64,000 nucleotides of DNA. Source: Xanthobacteraceae bacterium. GTDB taxonomy: Bacteria; Pseudomonadota; Alphaproteobacteria; Rhizobiales; Xanthobacteraceae. Where the stretch lies: NCBI GenBank assembly GCA_022841625.1, contig JALHRD010000028.1:1-64000 (forward strand). Reading direction: 5' to 3'. Made by a program: the position numbers and the translations under genes. Shown here one piece after another: positions 9,047 through 17,868 of this stretch. Each line of letters begins with the position of its first letter. Positions within the stretch are counted from its first letter, which is position 1. The notes under the pieces are model-generated. The model worked only from the letters and a program-made list of their open reading frames with translations. It was not told the DNA's origin and searched no databases.

Positions 9047-12000
9047 ACATTTCCGGGCCCGCGATCCGACGACCGGTCGGCACCACGCTGCTGGCCATCG
9101 GGCTGCTGCTGATGGGCGCGGTCGCCTATCATTTCCTGCCGGTCGCCAGCATGCCGACGGTCGAATTTCCGACCATCAGCGTCAGTGCCAACCGGCCCGG
9201 CGCCGATCCCGAGACCATGGCGCAGACAGTGGCCGCGCCGCTCGAGCGCCGGCTAGGCGAAATTCCAGGCGTCACCGAGATGACCTCGCGCTCGTCGCTT
9301 GGGCTAACGCGCATCACCGTGCAATTCGACTTGACCCGCAATATCGACGGCGCCGCGCGCGATGTGCAGGCCGCCATCAATGCCGCACTTACCGACCTGC
9401 CCGGCGATCTCCAGTCGCGGCCGTCGTTTCGCAAATCGAACCCGTCGGCATCGCCGATCATGATCCTCGCGCTGACCTCGCACACGGTGTCGCCCAGCGT
9501 GATGTATGACGCCGCCGACACGGTGGTCGCCCAGCGCCTGTCGCAGATCGAGGGCGTCGCCGAGGTCAGCGTCAACGGCGCCGAGCAGCCGGCGATCCGC
9601 ATCCGGGTCAATCCGGTCGCGCTGGCCTCGATGGGACTGTCGATGGAGGACGTGCGGACCGCCGTCACCAACGCCAATTCGGTCGGCCCGCTCGGCGCCT
9701 TCGATGGCGGCGAACGCGCCGTCACCATCGCCACCAATGACCAGGTCCGCGCCGCGGCGCATTACGAACCGCTGGTGATCCGCGCCGCCAACGGCGCCGT
9801 GGTGCGGCTTTCGGCCATCGCCTCGATCGAGCCGGGCGTGCGCAACAGCCGCTCGTTCGGCTGGTTCAACCGCCAGCCCGCGATCCTGCTGGTGCTGACC
9901 AAATCGGCCGACTCGAATGTGATCGAGACCGTGGAACGGGTGCGCGCCATGCTGCCCGAACTCAAGCGCTGGATCCCGGCGGGCGTCGACATCGCGGTTC
10001 TCTCCGACCGGACCCAGACCATCCGCGCCAGCGTGCTCGATATGCAGATCACCCTGGTGATCGCCATCGCGCTGGTGATGCTGGTGGTGTTTTTGTTCCT
10101 GCGCCGGGGCGCCGCGACCCTCGCCGCCGGAATTACCGTCCCGCTGGCGCTGGCCGGCACCTGCGCGATGATGTGGGTGGCCGGGTTCTCGATCAACAAC
10201 CTGTCGCTGATGGCGCTGGTGGTTTCCGTCGGCTTCGTGGTCGACGACGCCATCGTGATGATCGAGAACTGCTTCCGCAATCTCGAAAAGGGCATGGCGC
10301 CGATGCAGGCGGCGATGGAGGGCGCGCGCCAGATCGGCTTCACCGTGGTCTCGATCAGTATTTCGCTGATTGCCGCGTTCATCCCGCTGCTGTTCATGAC
10401 CGGCGTGATCGGGCGGGTGTTCCGCGAATTCTCGGTAACGCTCGCCTTCGCCATCGCGGTGTCCATGGTGGTGTCGCTGACGCTGACGCCGATGATCTGC
10501 GCGCATTTGGTGCGCAAACCGCCAAGCAAGGATGCGACTTGGTTCGACCGCGCGGTGGAGCGAACCATGGCATGGATGATCGCGCTCTATGGGCGCAGCC
10601 TGCGCGTCGTGCTGCGTCATGGCGCGCTGACCCTCTTGGTGTTTATCGGCACCATCGCGCTCACCGTCGTGCTCTATGTCAGGACCGACAAGGGCTGGTT
10701 CCCGTTCGACGACACCGGGCTGATCTGGGGCTCGACCCAGGCCTCGCCGGAGACGTCGTTTCAGGCCATGACGGAGCTACAGCAGCGCGCGACCGACATC
10801 GTGCTGGCCGACCCCGCGGTGGCCGGCGTCGGCTCGTCGATCGGAACCTCGTCGTTTAATTCCTCGGTCAATCGCGGCAATCTGTTCATCAGCCTTAAGC
10901 CGCTGTCGGAGCGGCGCGAGAGCGCGTGGGACGTAATCAACCGGCTGCGGCCGCAATTGAACGCCATCCCCGGGCTGCGCGCTTTCATGTTTCCGGCGCA
11001 GGATGTGCGCACCGGCGGCCGCTCCTCCGACTCAAGCTACCAGTACACGATCTGGACCCCGGACTATCAGGAGTTGATACGCTGGGCGCCCGTGATCGCC
11101 GACCGGCTGCAGAAAGTGCCGGAACTCGCCGACGTCTCCAGCGACCGCCAGCAGGGCGGATTGCAGGTCAATGTGATTGTCGATCGCGTCGCGGCATCGC
11201 GGCTGGGCGTGCGCGCGCAAGACATCCAAGCGGCGCTCAACAACGCCTTCGCGCAGCGGCAGGTGTCGACGCTCTACACTCAGCGCAACCAATACCGCGT
11301 GATTCTCGAAATCGATCCGCAATATCAGCGCGACCCGACCGATCTCGCGCGCATCTATGTCCCCGGCGCCAATGGCGTCCAGGTGCCGCTCACGGCGGTG
11401 ACCAGGATCGAGCGCGGATTGCAGCCCTTGGTGATCAACCACCAGGGCCAGTTCCCGGCCGTGACGATCAGTTTCAGCCTGGCGCCCGACGTGACCATCG
11501 AGCAGGCGACGCGCGCTGTCGACCGTGCGGTTGCCGCACTCCATGTGCCCGAAACCTTGCGCGCCGAGTTTCAGGGCGACGCCCGCTCCTACCGCCAATC
11601 GATCGGGACGCAGCCGCTCCTGATTCTGGCGGCGCTGTTCACGGTCTATATCGTGCTCGGCGTGCTCTATGAGAGCCTTGCCCACCCGCTCACAATCATT
11701 TCGACCCTGCCATCGGCCGGATTGGGGGCGCTCTTGGCGCTGCTTGTGTTCCGCACCGAACTGTCGCTGGTCGCCTTTATTGGAATCATTCTTCTGATCG
11801 GCATTGTGAAGAAGAACGGCATCATCATGGTCGACTTCGCGCTCGAAGCCGAACGAAATCGCGGACTGAGCCCGGAGCAGGCGATCTTTGAGGCCTGCAT
11901 GGAGCGCTTCCGGCCGATCCTGATGACCACCCTCGCCGCGCTCCTGGGCGCCCTGCCGCTGGTGCTGGGCAGCGGGCCCGGCTCGGAAATGCGCCGTCCA

Positions 12001-12159
12001 CTTGGCATTACGATCGTGGGCGGGCTGATCGTGTCGCAGATGCTGACGCTCTACACCACGCCGGTGATCTATCTCTGGCTCGACCGGCTGCACCGCCGGC
12101 TGTGGGGCAAGCGCGCCGATCGCGCGCCGGCGCTCGACACGGCAACGCTGAAGCCATAG
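9043..12159 (+). CDS. mdtC: RND efflux inner-membrane pump (MdtC-like)
   Basis: A 1038-aa second RND pump subunit with the same topology as its upstream neighbour. TM4 has VVSVGFVVDDAIVMIEN with both proton-relay aspartates and TM10 has IGIVKKNGIIMVDF. Coupling to mdtB is by ATGA at 9043-9046. Both subunits keep the relay residues, so neither is obviously inactive. It converges with the ABC receptor gene, with only 5 bp between the two stop codons. No local repressor such as TetR or a BaeSR-like pair is adjacent to this operon. Confidence 0.94.
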   Translation: MNISGPAIRRPVGTTLLAIGLLLMGAVAYHFLPVASMPTVEFPTISVSANRPGADPETMAQTVAAPLERRLGEIPGVTEMTSRSSLGLTRITVQFDLTRNIDGAARDVQAAINAALTDLPGDLQSRPSFRKSNPSASPIMILALTSHTVSPSVMYDAADTVVAQRLSQIEGVAEVSVNGAEQPAIRIRVNPVALASMGLSMEDVRTAVTNANSVGPLGAFDGGERAVTIATNDQVRAAAHYEPLVIRAANGAVVRLSAIASIEPGVRNSRSFGWFNRQPAILLVLTKSADSNVIETVERVRAMLPELKRWIPAGVDIAVLSDRTQTIRASVLDMQITLVIAIALVMLVVFLFLRRGAATLAAGITVPLALAGTCAMMWVAGFSINNLSLMALVVSVGFVVDDAIVMIENCFRNLEKGMAPMQAAMEGARQIGFTVVSISISLIAAFIPLLFMTGVIGRVFREFSVTLAFAIAVSMVVSLTLTPMICAHLVRKPPSKDATWFDRAVERTMAWMIALYGRSLRVVLRHGALTLLVFIGTIALTVVLYVRTDKGWFPFDDTGLIWGSTQASPETSFQAMTELQQRATDIVLADPAVAGVGSSIGTSSFNSSVNRGNLFISLKPLSERRESAWDVINRLRPQLNAIPGLRAFMFPAQDVRTGGRSSDSSYQYTIWTPDYQELIRWAPVIADRLQKVPELADVSSDRQQGGLQVNVIVDRVAASRLGVRAQDIQAALNNAFAQRQVSTLYTQRNQYRVILEIDPQYQRDPTDLARIYVPGANGVQVPLTAVTRIERGLQPLVINHQGQFPAVTISFSLAPDVTIEQATRAVDRAVAALHVPETLRAEFQGDARSYRQSIGTQPLLILAALFTVYIVLGVLYESLAHPLTIISTLPSAGLGALLALLVFRTELSLVAFIGIILLIGIVKKNGIIMVDFALEAERNRGLSPEQAIFEACMERFRPILMTTLAALLGALPLVLGSGPGSEMRRPLGITIVGGLIVSQMLTLYTTPVIYLWLDRLHRRLWGKRADRAPALDTATLKP

Positions 12160-12164
12160 GCCGC

Positions 12165-13198
12165 TTACCGCTTCTTGCCCTGCTTCACCACGATCTCATC
12201 GTAGAGCTTGGTCCACTTGTCGCCCTGGTCGAGGATCTGGGCAGGGTCGACGACGTTGAACACGATGTCGAGCGGGCGAACTTTCATATTGGTCGGCGTA
12301 AAGTCGCGGGTAACCAGCAGTTGCTGCGCCTCGTACAGCATGAAATCGAAAAACAGTACCGCCGCATGCGGATGCGGCGCGCGCCGCAGCACGCCGGTGC
12401 CGAGAAAGCGCGCAAAACCCGGCGGGATCATATACCAATCGATCGGCGCGCCGGAGTTTTTGAGCTGTTCGGCCTTATAGTGATAGAGCGTGAGTGCGAA
12501 TTGAACCTCGCCGCTGACCACCAGATTGGCAAGCAGCGTGTGGCCCTTGCGCACCGATACGCCGTTCACGCGCACCATGTCGCGGAACATCTGCACAAGC
12601 TTGTCTTCGCCGATCACATTGGCGAGCGCGCCGAACCACACGGCATCGTCGGATTCGATCCCGAGCCGGCCGCGCCAGCGCGGATCGGCGAAATCCTCAT
12701 AGCGCTTCGGAAGCTCATCCTTGCGAACCAGCTTGGTGTTGTAGCCGGCGGCGATGATATTGAGCCGGTCGCCGACCCATTCGCGATGCGGCCGCAGCGC
12801 CGCCGGCGTGATATCGGCAAGATGCGGCGAACGCACCTCTTGCAGCAGACCCTCGCGATGCAGCGATTCCATTTCGGCGGCGCTGGTTTCGATGGCATCG
12901 ACCTCGAAGCGGCCGGCGCGGTTCTCAATCATCGCGCGGCGCAAGATGCTCTCGGAGCTGGCGCGCCAGAATTGCATCTTCACGCCGTATTTCTTTTCAA
13001 ACGCGCTCACCAACACGCGCATGTCGTCGGTCGTCACCGACGAATAGATATTGAGGACGCCTTCTTTTTTGCGCCGGCGATCAACCGCTCGGTGCGGTCG
13101 GCGCCGGAATACATCGCCAGTTCGGCGAGCGTTGACGATTGCGCGGCGGCGGGAACGCCCAACGCCAGCAGTAATGCAAATGCGACCGTAAACGGCAT
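12165..13198 (-). CDS. ABC transporter substrate-binding protein, frame broken in a run of six A
   Basis: A periplasmic iron/spermidine-type (SBP_bac) receptor read in two frames. Frame 1 starts at ATG 13198, behind a strong AGGGAGGG ribosome site, and gives a signal peptide (MPFTVAFALLLALGVPAAAQ) and mature start to AGAKK. Frame 2 continues KKEGVLNIYSSVTTDDMRVL to the stop at 12165, about 344 aa in total. The switch falls at 13065-13070, a run of six A on the coding strand. One more A would restore a single frame. The site reads GCA AAA AAG, the A AAA AAG heptamer used for -1 frameshifting in dnaX, and a -1 slip there gives A-K-K-E-G. Sequencing error, mutation and programmed slippage are all possible. 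It is the last gene of the operon beginning at 17461. Confidence 0.85.
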
Positions 13199-13320
13199 CG
13201 CGCCCTCCCTGAAAACGAGCGGCAGGTTGGCCCTGCATCCTTTGCGACAGGATGAGCGGGCAAACGGGCGTTTGCAAGCCGCCGCGGCGCAATCGCGGCA
13301 GCGTCGCGCCGAAAATAATT

Positions 13321-13349
13321 GAGCCCTCTCCGCTTGCCGGAGAGGGCTC
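13321..13349. terminator. Strong 12-bp hairpin between bicupin and receptor genes
   Basis: A perfect 12-bp GC-rich stem (GAGCCCTCTCCG against its complement) has a 5-nt loop. It sits between the bicupin stop (13373) and the receptor start (13198) on the reverse strand. Eight A follow it on the + strand. On the transcribed reverse strand the following bases are AATTATTTT, a weak T-rich tract. It could attenuate or partly terminate transcription, or protect mRNA ends and so set receptor to transporter ratios. Confidence 0.5.
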
Positions 13350-13372
13350 AAAAAAAACGAGCGCCGAGCGGG

Positions 13373-14500
13373 TTAAGCGGCCGCGTCCTGCTTCGGCGGC
13401 AGGTCGGCAAGCTCCTGCGTATAGGCCTGGTCCATCCGCGGCTCCAGCCCACGCTTGGCGACCTCATCCGCGAACATCTTGCGGATTTCCGGCTTCTCGT
13501 CGGCATAGTCGATCTGGTCGCCGCCGATGCGGCGGCTGATCCAGGCCTTGGGCACGCCCTGCGCATTGCGGATCGACACCACCTCATGCTTGAGCGCGAG
13601 ATAGCGCGCCGGCGTAGTGCCGGAATTGAAATGCTGATGGAACCACATGTTCGGCGGCACGATCAGCGTTCCGACTTCCCAATCATAGCGCTTGGGCTCC
13701 TCGCCCTCCGGCCACATCAGCGAATAGCCTTCGCCCGACAGGATGATCACATAGGCGCCCGGCCCATGCGCATGGCCCTTCTTGTAGGTGCCAATCGGGA
13801 ACTGCGAGATATGGCTGTTCATCGAGCCCTTGGCCATCGAGAAGCGGATGTGACCGCCGCCCGCGCCGCGCTCCTTGGCGGTGATCAACGGCAGGTTGAC
13901 CGCGTCGGCCACGAAATTGGTTTTGAGCAGGAAGCCATCCTGCTCGTTCTTCGCCGCGAAATAATCCGGTTCGCCGTTGAACCGGTTCTTGAAGTCGTGC
14001 TCGCAGCCGAAGAGGAAGTCGAGGTCTTCATAAAGGTTGATCACCGGCGGCGCATTGGTGACGCCGACGTAGCGGGCGGACTCCTTGCCGGAGCCGTTGA
14101 AGTGCTGATGCCAGCAGTTGAGCGGGATCGAGAACAGCGAACCGGCCTTCCACTCGAAGGTGATGCGCTTGCCCTCATTGTTCCAGACCGTGGTGGAGCC
14201 ACGCCCTTCGAGAATCAGGACCATTTCTTCGAATAGCTGCCGGTGCGGCTCAAGCTTCTTGCCGGGCGGAATTTCCATGACATAGCTGTCATTGGAAACC
14301 CGCGACGCGTCATGATTGACGAACACGGCATTGCCGCCGCGCCGCGCCCAGGGCTTCAGGTCGACAGTGCGGAGGTTGCGCACATAGAGCGCCGGAATGA
14401 TGTCGAGGCCCTCGGCTTTGATCCAGCGGGTATAGGGCGTCTCCTTCTCAGTCGCGAATTTCTTCGCCAGTTCCTCGGAAACGACGGCATTTTTGGCCAT
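13373..14500 (-). CDS. Bicupin protein (gentisate-dioxygenase-like fold)
   Basis: A 375-aa protein with two cupin barrels. Cupin 1 (about residues 85-140) has EPHRQLFEEMVLILEGRG and CWHQHFN; cupin 2 (about 235-300) has KKGHAHGPGAYVIILSGEGYS and MWFHQHFNSG. Both keep His-rich metal-ligand patterns. Related sequences are often named cupin or ethanolamine ammonia-lyase-activating protein, but the function is not established to my knowledge. The ATG at 14500 follows GGAGAAG. It lies inside the ABC uptake operon, between the ATPase and the receptor, so it may process the imported compound, for example by ring or C-C cleavage; that is inference. Confidence 0.85.
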   Translation of the reverse strand: MAKNAVVSEELAKKFATEKETPYTRWIKAEGLDIIPALYVRNLRTVDLKPWARRGGNAVFVNHDASRVSNDSYVMEIPPGKKLEPHRQLFEEMVLILEGRGSTTVWNNEGKRITFEWKAGSLFSIPLNCWHQHFNGSGKESARYVGVTNAPPVINLYEDLDFLFGCEHDFKNRFNGEPDYFAAKNEQDGFLLKTNFVADAVNLPLITAKERGAGGGHIRFSMAKGSMNSHISQFPIGTYKKGHAHGPGAYVIILSGEGYSLMWPEGEEPKRYDWEVGTLIVPPNMWFHQHFNSGTTPARYLALKHEVVSIRNAQGVPKAWISRRIGGDQIDYADEKPEIRKMFADEVAKRGLEPRMDQAYTQELADLPPKQDAAA

Positions 14501-14568
14501 GCTATGCTTCTCCTTGCAGTCTTTTTGCGGTCACTCGGACTTCAGTTTCGCAACGCTTCATTACGAAT

Positions 14569-15705
14569 TCATTGTTGCGATGCCAGACTCGCCGGGGGGG
14601 CGGTATTGGTCCGGATCGCAACGCATTTTGCCGCCCGCATGCGAACAAAGATCGGATCGCCGGTCGGGGTGCGCAGCGAGGAATGAGCCCGCGCTTGCAG
14701 CACAACATCGCCCACTCTGACTTGAAAATCCAGATATTCCCCAAGGAAATCCTTGGCATGCACGGTGGTCCGGACGATGTTGTCATCGGCCTCGGGCGTC
14801 GGTTCCTGTTCGGAAAGCTCGACATCCTCGGGCCGCACCGACACCACCACCGCGGCATCCCGCACCACCCCGTCAGCGGCATGGGCCTTCAATTCACCAA
14901 GCGCGGTCATGACCCGGCAGCGGCCGGCCGGTTCGTCAACGGCCGTCACGGTGCCGCCGATGAAATTGGTCTGGCCGACGAAATCGGCCACGAACTGATT
15001 GCTCGGCTGCTCATAGATCTGGCGGGGCGTGCCGATTTGCACAATAAAGCCGTCATTCATCACCGCGATTTCGTGCGAGAGGGCCAAGGCCTCGGTCTGA
15101 TCGTGCGTCACATAGACCGTCGTGAGGTTGAACTCGCGCTGCAAACGCTTGAGTTCGGTGCGCATGGCATCGCGCAGCTTGGCATCGAGATTGGATAGCG
15201 GCTCGTCGAGCAGCAGAAGCTGCGGCTCCATCACCAGGGCGCGCGCCAGCGCCAGCCGCTGCTGCTGGCCGCCGGACAGTTTGGTGGCCTCGCGATCGAC
15301 CAGATGGCCGAGTTGCACGGCGGCGAGCACGCGCATCACCTTATCCGCGATCTCGCGCCTGGCGAGCTTGCGCACCTCCAGCGGGAAGGCGACGTTCTGG
15401 AACACATTCATGTGCGGCCAGATCGCGTAGGATTGGAACACCATGCCGAAGTTGCGCTTGTTCGGCGCAACGAAAATGCCGCGGCTCGACGAATAGACCG
15501 CGCGGCCCGCGACTTCGATCTCACCCGAGACCGGCCGCTCCAGACCGGCGATCGAGCGCAGCGTGGTGGTCTTGCCGCAACCCGAGGGGCCGAGCAGCGT
15601 GAACAGCTTGCCCTCCGGCACTTCGAACGCGACGTTTTGCGCCGCCTTGACCACGGTGCCGTGTTCGCTGGCGTATTCGGTGTAGAGCGCTTTGACACTG
15701 AGCAA
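14569..15705 (-). CDS. ABC transporter ATP-binding protein (PotA/FbpC type)
   Basis: The ATPase energises import through the permease encoded just upstream. It has Walker A GPSGCGKTT, Q-loop VFQSYAIWPHMNV, signature LSGGQQQR, Walker B LLLLDEP, D-loop SNLD and switch THD, followed by a C-terminal TOBE-like regulatory region (about 270-360). The frame is open to a TTG at 15735, which would overlap the permease stop. A TTG at 15705 lies eight bases after AGGGG and looks the better start, giving 378 aa. It lies in an operon with permease, bicupin and receptor. Confidence 0.9.
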   Translation of the reverse strand: MLSVKALYTEYASEHGTVVKAAQNVAFEVPEGKLFTLLGPSGCGKTTTLRSIAGLERPVSGEIEVAGRAVYSSSRGIFVAPNKRNFGMVFQSYAIWPHMNVFQNVAFPLEVRKLARREIADKVMRVLAAVQLGHLVDREATKLSGGQQQRLALARALVMEPQLLLLDEPLSNLDAKLRDAMRTELKRLQREFNLTTVYVTHDQTEALALSHEIAVMNDGFIVQIGTPRQIYEQPSNQFVADFVGQTNFIGGTVTAVDEPAGRCRVMTALGELKAHAADGVVRDAAVVVSVRPEDVELSEQEPTPEADDNIVRTTVHAKDFLGEYLDFQVRVGDVVLQARAHSSLRTPTGDPIFVRMRAAKCVAIRTNTAPPASLASQQ

Positions 15706-15715
15706 GACCGTTCCC

Positions 15716-17461
15716 CTATCTTTCGGCGATCCCAAAACGCCGGCCGATGATCTGGGCGATCATGACCAGCACGAACAACAGCAAGATCAGCATAACGCCC
15801 AGCGCGGACAGCTCCACATATTGGCCATTCTGCCAGAGCTCCCAGATCATGATCGACACCACTTCATTGCCGGGACTGTACAGCAGAATCGAGCTCGACA
15901 GCTCGCGGATCGACACGATCACCACATAGACAAACCCGGCGAGCAGGCCCGGCTTCAGCAGCGGCAAGACAATGCGGCGGAAATTCATGCTCCAGGACGC
16001 GCCGCTCATCGCGGCGGATTCCTCAAGCTCCTTGTGGATTTGCAACATCGAGGTCGAAACATAGCGCATGCCGTAAGGCAGAAAACGCGTCACATAGGCG
16101 ACCAGCATGATCCAGATCGTGTTGTAAATGCCGATGTCGATGTAGAGATAGCAAATCATGATCGACAGCCCGAGCACGATGCCGGGGAAGACCAACGGCA
16201 TCGAGGCGAGGGTATCGAGCAGCCAGCGGCCGGGAATCTTGGTGCGCACCACCACCCATGAAATCACCGCGGCGACGATCATGATTATGCTGGCGCAGGT
16301 CAGCGACAGGAACAGGCTGTTGCGAACCGTAGTCCAGAAACCGGGATAGTCGAGCACGCTGCGATAGTTGTCGAACGACATCCGGTTCAACGCGTCCCAG
16401 GACGGCGCGCTGTAGTATTTCTGCAGCGACGTCCACACCAGAACCAGAAACGGCAGCAGCACGATGACCAGGAAATAGATCACAAACAACGAGGCCGCGA
16501 ACCAGCGCCAGCGGCCGAGATCGACGGTGCGCGGACGAAAACCTTTGCCGGTCACGGTCGAGAAGCGCGAGCCTTGATAGGACAATCGCGATTGAAGATA
16601 GATGCCGAAGCAGCACAGCACCAAAAGCGTAATCGCATAAGACGACGCCAGCCCGATCTGGCTCGGATATTGATGGATCGCTTGGTAGATCGCCGAGGTA
16701 TAGACATGGATGCCGACCGGCAGCCCGAGCAGGGCTGGCACCTCGAAGGATTCGATGGCGCGCACGAACAGGATCAGCAGCGAGCCCAACACCGCCGGCC
16801 AGGCAAGCTTGAATGTGATGCGATAGGCGATCTGAAGGATCGAGGCGCCGCTCATCTGCGCGGATTCCTCCAGCGAGGGATCCATCGAGCGAAACGCCGC
16901 CGTCATCAGCAGGAACGCGATCGGCGAATAGTGCAGCCCGTCGACCCAGATCATCCCCGCCATGGTGTAGATGTCGAAAAACACCATGTCGGTCCCGAAC
17001 AACCCTTGCAGCGCGACGTTGAGCAGCCCAATTTTCGGGCTGGCGAGCAGCATCCAGGCCACGGTGAACAGGATGCCGGGAATCACCAGCGGAATGATCG
17101 ACAGCGCGAAGAACAGCGACTTGAACGGCGTGTTGGTGCGCTCATTCATCCAGGCCAACGCGGTTCCGACCAGCAACGCAAATAGCGCGGTGCCGGTCGC
17201 AAACACCACGGAATTAACGAACAGCCCGAAGGTGTCGGCGCTGAAGTAGGCGGTACGGAAATTATCGAGCGTGAACTCGGCCGGCCGCGCCGCGGTGTGC
17301 GGCGTCAGCACGCTTTGCCAGAGCAGGAAGGTCAACGGAACGATCGCGAGCCAGACCACCAGCACGACCGGCACGCCGATCAGGATCCAACGGGAATCGA
17401 AGCGCCATCGCGGGGGTTCTGCATGAGGCATCGCCTCAACGCGGCCGACCGCTTCGGTCAT
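15716..17461 (-). CDS. ABC transporter permease, fused double-domain type
   Basis: A 581-aa inner-membrane permease with two binding-protein-dependent domains in one chain. EAA loops are EESAQMSGAS (near residue 205) and EESAAMSGAS (near residue 490), each followed by a P-rich helix turn. It is the first gene of a reverse-strand operon of permease, ATPase, bicupin and receptor, so with its neighbours it makes a complete importer. It is a distant paralog of the 156-1949 permease. The substrate class of such systems is usually iron(III), polyamines or small organic anions and cannot be fixed here. Confidence 0.92.
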   Translation of the reverse strand: MTEAVGRVEAMPHAEPPRWRFDSRWILIGVPVVLVVWLAIVPLTFLLWQSVLTPHTAARPAEFTLDNFRTAYFSADTFGLFVNSVVFATGTALFALLVGTALAWMNERTNTPFKSLFFALSIIPLVIPGILFTVAWMLLASPKIGLLNVALQGLFGTDMVFFDIYTMAGMIWVDGLHYSPIAFLLMTAAFRSMDPSLEESAQMSGASILQIAYRITFKLAWPAVLGSLLILFVRAIESFEVPALLGLPVGIHVYTSAIYQAIHQYPSQIGLASSYAITLLVLCCFGIYLQSRLSYQGSRFSTVTGKGFRPRTVDLGRWRWFAASLFVIYFLVIVLLPFLVLVWTSLQKYYSAPSWDALNRMSFDNYRSVLDYPGFWTTVRNSLFLSLTCASIIMIVAAVISWVVVRTKIPGRWLLDTLASMPLVFPGIVLGLSIMICYLYIDIGIYNTIWIMLVAYVTRFLPYGMRYVSTSMLQIHKELEESAAMSGASWSMNFRRIVLPLLKPGLLAGFVYVVIVSIRELSSSILLYSPGNEVVSIMIWELWQNGQYVELSALGVMLILLLFVLVMIAQIIGRRFGIAER

Positions 17462-17868
17462 GGCTGAGCGCCGCTAAGCTGCACTTTCCCACCCGGGCGC
17501 GCGCACGCGTGTCGTTGGATTGAAGGATGCAAGCAGGTCTTTCCGGGAACCGAAAGCCAGGATGGGTCCAGACCTCGCCACGTCAATGACTCCCCCCATC
17601 CATTTGCGCGTCGTGGCGGGTCGGCGCTCTTCCGCAAGAGCCCGCGCGCGGAGGCGCTGGCGCGCCTTTTTGCCTTGTTGTTGTAGATTATTTTTGTGCC
17701 GCGGCAAGAGCGTTTGTCGCTCTGCACTTACAATCGAGCCGGCTCAGCCATCGGCGGACCCGCCGGTTTCACCGACGACGATCGCGTGTGGCGGCCGGCG
17801 TTTGGCACAATGCCCCGCCGGCCATCGCGGTGAAACCATGGGCTCCTGCCACCAACGGCGGCGCGCGA
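17462..17868. other. 407-bp intergenic region upstream of ABC operon
   Basis: No convincing gene. It must hold the promoter of the reverse-strand ABC operon and the 3' end of the sensor kinase transcript. A 6-bp hairpin (AGAGCG, five-base loop, CGCTCT) lies at 17707-17723. An AT-rich patch at 17676-17697 is the most likely promoter area, but I see no good pair of -35 and -10 boxes. Confidence 0.4.

Noticed and set aside
12102-13322. 406-codon forward open frame
   Set aside because: It is the antisense shadow of the ABC receptor gene; its translation is Arg/His/Ala-rich with no family motif, while the reverse strand has a signal peptide and receptor motifs.
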